Positions 61,678 to 64,000 of a DNA stretch of 64,000 nt are shown piece after piece. Origin of the DNA: Phascolarctobacterium sp. (GTDB lineage Bacteria; Bacillota; Negativicutes; Acidaminococcales; Acidaminococcaceae); assembly GCA_020024105.1 (NCBI GenBank), contig JAHHUH010000002.1, forward strand, positions 1 through 64,000, written 5' to 3'. The position numbers and the translations under genes are program-made. Numbering within the stretch: the stretch's first letter is position 1; each line of letters opens with the position of its first letter. The notes under the pieces were generated by a model that worked only from the letters and a program-made list of their open reading frames with translations, was not told the origin of the DNA and made no database searches.

Positions 61678-63348
61678 TTAGAATAAACCGCTAATTACGC
61701 CTTCATCACTAACATCAATTTTTTCAGCTGCCGGTACCTTGGGCAGACCGGGCATGGTCATAACATCACCGGTCAACACAACGATGAAACCGGCACCTGC
61801 GGCGATACGGCAATTACTAATGGTAATATCAAAGCCGCTGGGACGCCCCAGGAGTGTAGGATCATCGGAGAAGGAATACTGAGTTTTAGCCATGCAGATG
61901 GGCAAGTTACCATAGCCCAAGGCTTCAAATTCAGCTAAGGCCTTATCTGCAACCTTAGTATAATTTACGCCATCAGCACCATAAATCTCTTTGGCAATAG
62001 TGGCAATCTTTTCCTTCAAGGACATTTCTAGAGAATAAAGAGGTTTAAAATCGGCTTTGGAGGTTTCAGTCAGAGCAAGTACTTCCTTAGCCAAGGCGAT
62101 ACCGCCCTCACCACCACGAGCAAAGACATCGGAAAGCGCTACATTAACACCATGCTTAGCACAATGCTCACGTACTGCTTCTAATTCCTCAGGAGTATCT
62201 TGAGCGAAAATATTAATAGCTACCACCAGGGGTACGCCAAATTTTTTAACATTTTCAATATGCTTCTCTAAGTTGACCAGACCCTTCTTTACTGCCTCTA
62301 CATTAGGAGTAGTCAGAGCGTTCTTAGCTACACCACCATGCATTTTCAGGGCACGAACAGTGGCTACCAGAACTACCGCATCGGGTTTCAGGCCTGCATA
62401 ACGGCATTTAATATCAAAGAATTTTTCTGCACCCAGGTCAGCACCGAAGCCTGCCTCAGTAATAGTATAATCAGCCAGCTTTAAACCTGTTTTAGTAGCC
62501 ATTACGCTATTGCAGCCATGAGCAATATTAGCAAAGGGGCCACCATGGATAATAGCCGGAACGTTTTCCAGAGTCTGAACCAGGTTAGGTTTAATAGCAT
62601 CCTTCAGCAGAGCTGCCATCGCACCCTGAGCCTTAATCTGACCTGCGGTAACCGGATTACCGTTATAATCGTAGGCTACGATAATTTTGCTTAAGCGTTC
62701 CTTTAGGTCATGCAGGCCATTTGCCAGGCAGAGAATAGCCATAACCTCGGAGGCAACGGTAATGTCAAAGCCGTCCTGACGAGGTACGCCATGAGCCTTA
62801 CCACCTAAGCCGACAACAATATTACGCAGCTCACGGTCATTCATGTCTACTACACGTTTCCAGACAATACGACGAGGGTCAATATTCAAAGCATTACCCT
62901 GTTGTATGTGATTATCCAGCATGGCTGCCAAAAGCATATGAGCAGAGGTAATAGCATGGAAATCGCCGGTAAAATGCAGATTGATATCCTCCATAGGAAC
63001 AACTTGGGAATAACCGCCACCTGCGGCACCGCCCTTAATACCCATGCAGGGTCCCAGGGAGGGCTCACGCAAGGTTACAATAACCTTTTTATCCAGCTTA
63101 GCCAATCCCTGAGCCAGACCGACAGTAGTGGTGGACTTACCTTCACCTGCCGGAGTAGGGGTAATAGCAGTCACCAGAATTAATTTACCAGACGGCTTTT
63201 CTTCTACTCTACGGATTAAATCCATGGATAATTTTGCCTTGTAGCGGCCATACATTTCGATATCCTCTTCCGAGATACCTAATTTAGCTGCAACATCGGT
63301 AATTTTTAACATTTTGGCTTGTTGTGCAATTTCAATATCAGATAACAT
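61678..63348 (-). CDS. fhs: Formate-tetrahydrofolate ligase
   Basis: 556 residues from ATG 63348 (GAGGAGGAACGAAAT upstream). ITPTPAGEGKSTTTVGLAQGL (P-loop), LREPSLGPCMGIKGGAAGGG, and PLVVAINIFAQDTPEE are typical of the family. It converts formate, ATP and tetrahydrofolate to 10-formyl-THF. Its stop is 10 bases from the folD start, so the two genes are co-transcribed. The promoter is not obvious; a weak TAGACA-TAATAT pair lies just before the ribosome site. Confidence 0.97.
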   Translation of the reverse strand: MLSDIEIAQQAKMLKITDVAAKLGISEEDIEMYGRYKAKLSMDLIRRVEEKPSGKLILVTAITPTPAGEGKSTTTVGLAQGLAKLDKKVIVTLREPSLGPCMGIKGGAAGGGYSQVVPMEDINLHFTGDFHAITSAHMLLAAMLDNHIQQGNALNIDPRRIVWKRVVDMNDRELRNIVVGLGGKAHGVPRQDGFDITVASEVMAILCLANGLHDLKERLSKIIVAYDYNGNPVTAGQIKAQGAMAALLKDAIKPNLVQTLENVPAIIHGGPFANIAHGCNSVMATKTGLKLADYTITEAGFGADLGAEKFFDIKCRYAGLKPDAVVLVATVRALKMHGGVAKNALTTPNVEAVKKGLVNLEKHIENVKKFGVPLVVAINIFAQDTPEELEAVREHCAKHGVNVALSDVFARGGEGGIALAKEVLALTETSKADFKPLYSLEMSLKEKIATIAKEIYGADGVNYTKVADKALAEFEALGYGNLPICMAKTQYSFSDDPTLLGRPSGFDITISNCRIAAGAGFIVVLTGDVMTMPGLPKVPAAEKIDVSDEGVISGLF

Positions 63349-63446
63349 ATTTCGTTCCTCCTCGATTATATTATGAAAACTCCATATCTTGTCTACTTCT
63401 CTTTTCAGCAAAAGATTTCCTGCTAATATTTTCTGTAAATTTTAAA

Positions 63447-64000
63447 TTATTTAAACCATACCTTAACCAACGTATCTTCTGCTACTACCGTACCAGCAGC
63501 AGGTTCCTGTTTATAGGCTTCACCACTACCATAGGGCTGCAGTTTTAAATGTCCCTGATGCAGTAGGCCGGCGGTCTGGCGCATATCACAGCCGGTAAAA
63601 TCTGGCAGTTTTACTTTTTTATCAGGCAACAGCTCCAGCTTATGCAGCTTCTCCCCCTGCTGCTCCAGTCCAACAGCTAAGCCGGAAAAGGAGGGTAGTC
63701 CATCCGCCTTGTAGGGCTGGATTTCCTTAGCCACTAGAATTTGCTGTAGAGTATCACGGAAAACAGGTGCACTGACCTGGGAGCCATAGAACAGCCCTTT
63801 AGGGGTATCCAGCATAACTAGCATTGCATATATGGGTTTATCTGCCGGTACAAAGCCTACGAAGGAAGCAATGTATTCACCCGAAGCGTAGCCGCCACCC
63901 TCGGCCAGCTTTTCCGCCGTACCGGTTTTACCGGCAATACGATAGCCCTTAATGCTAGCCGTCTTACCACCGCCACCCGCTACAACCTGCTCCATCATAG
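63447..64000 (-). CDS. Penicillin-binding protein with PASTA domain (5' end outside window)
   Basis: Only the C-terminal ~184 residues are in the window; the frame is open to the right edge. The active-site KTG is present (RIAGKTGTAEK), followed by FVGFVPADKPIYAMLVMLDTPKG, as in FtsI/PBP2-class transpeptidases. A PASTA domain ends the protein (KLPDFTGCDMRQTAGLLHQG, AAGTVVAEDTLVKVWF). It cross-links peptidoglycan. It could be FtsI or a SpoVD-type PBP; the missing N-terminus is needed to decide. Confidence 0.88.
   Translation of the reverse strand, partial: MMEQVVAGGGGKTASIKGYRIAGKTGTAEKLAEGGGYASGEYIASFVGFVPADKPIYAMLVMLDTPKGLFYGSQVSAPVFRDTLQQILVAKEIQPYKADGLPSFSGLAVGLEQQGEKLHKLELLPDKKVKLPDFTGCDMRQTAGLLHQGHLKLQPYGSGEAYKQEPAAGTVVAEDTLVKVWFK

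Overview
The window looks like a chromosomal segment of an anaerobic, diderm Firmicute of the class Negativicutes, probably near Phascolarctobacterium/Acidaminococcaceae (inference). A Firmicute-type block (DUF2232 protein, gdpP, rplI, dnaB) and low-GC-type promoters sit beside a TonB-dependent outer-membrane receptor. Pyruvate carboxylase, both methylmalonyl-CoA mutase subunits and MeaB point to succinate/propionate metabolism. No phage, insertion sequence or CRISPR array was seen.

Layout. 1-2.5 kb: a decaying glycine betaine ABC operon, with an amber codon in the permease gene and a compensated frameshift in the ATPase gene. 2.7-6.2 kb: minus-strand thiazole operon thiS-thiF-thiG-thiH-tenI behind a consensus promoter and a leader that looks like an attenuator. 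6.3-11.6 kb: a CNNM/CBS membrane protein, a cold shock protein, a GIY-YIG protein, a cyclophilin, a membrane protein and an M20 peptidase. 11.8-17.3 kb: a cobalamin riboswitch ahead of a TonB receptor, a binding lipoprotein, a HutW-type radical SAM enzyme and a flavodoxin. 17.3-36.3 kb: tRNA-Gly, a LysM protein, ftsH, pyruvate carboxylase, an uncharacterised 505-residue protein, a CofE-like ligase, dnaB/rplI/gdpP/DUF2232, GluQ, and a preQ1-I riboswitch ahead of a QueL-like radical SAM gene and a YhhQ-type transporter gene.

36.3-43.3 kb: the methylmalonyl-CoA mutase operon. Its promoter is followed by a cobalamin riboswitch, about 430 nt of structured leader with two terminator-like hairpins, a small MsrA-fold protein with no cysteine, a second structured gap, then mutA, mutB and meaB. 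43.3-53 kb: tRNA-Thr, an XRE regulator, lactate racemase larA and an eleven-gene Mrp-type antiporter operon with three large ion-translocating subunits and a split MrpA C-terminus. 53-64 kb: murI, an SDR, a two-component system divergent from an Asp/His-rich exported protein, an ECF transporter operon, folD (with substituted catalytic residues), fhs, and the 3' end of a penicillin-binding protein gene that runs off the right edge.

The most unusual items are the two cobalamin riboswitches, one on a HutW/flavodoxin operon and one on a B12-dependent mutase operon; the cysteine-free MsrA-like protein with its multi-hairpin leader; the FolD with changed catalytic residues; and the thiS leader attenuator. 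All functional statements are read from sequence and family knowledge; nothing was searched or computed beyond reading.
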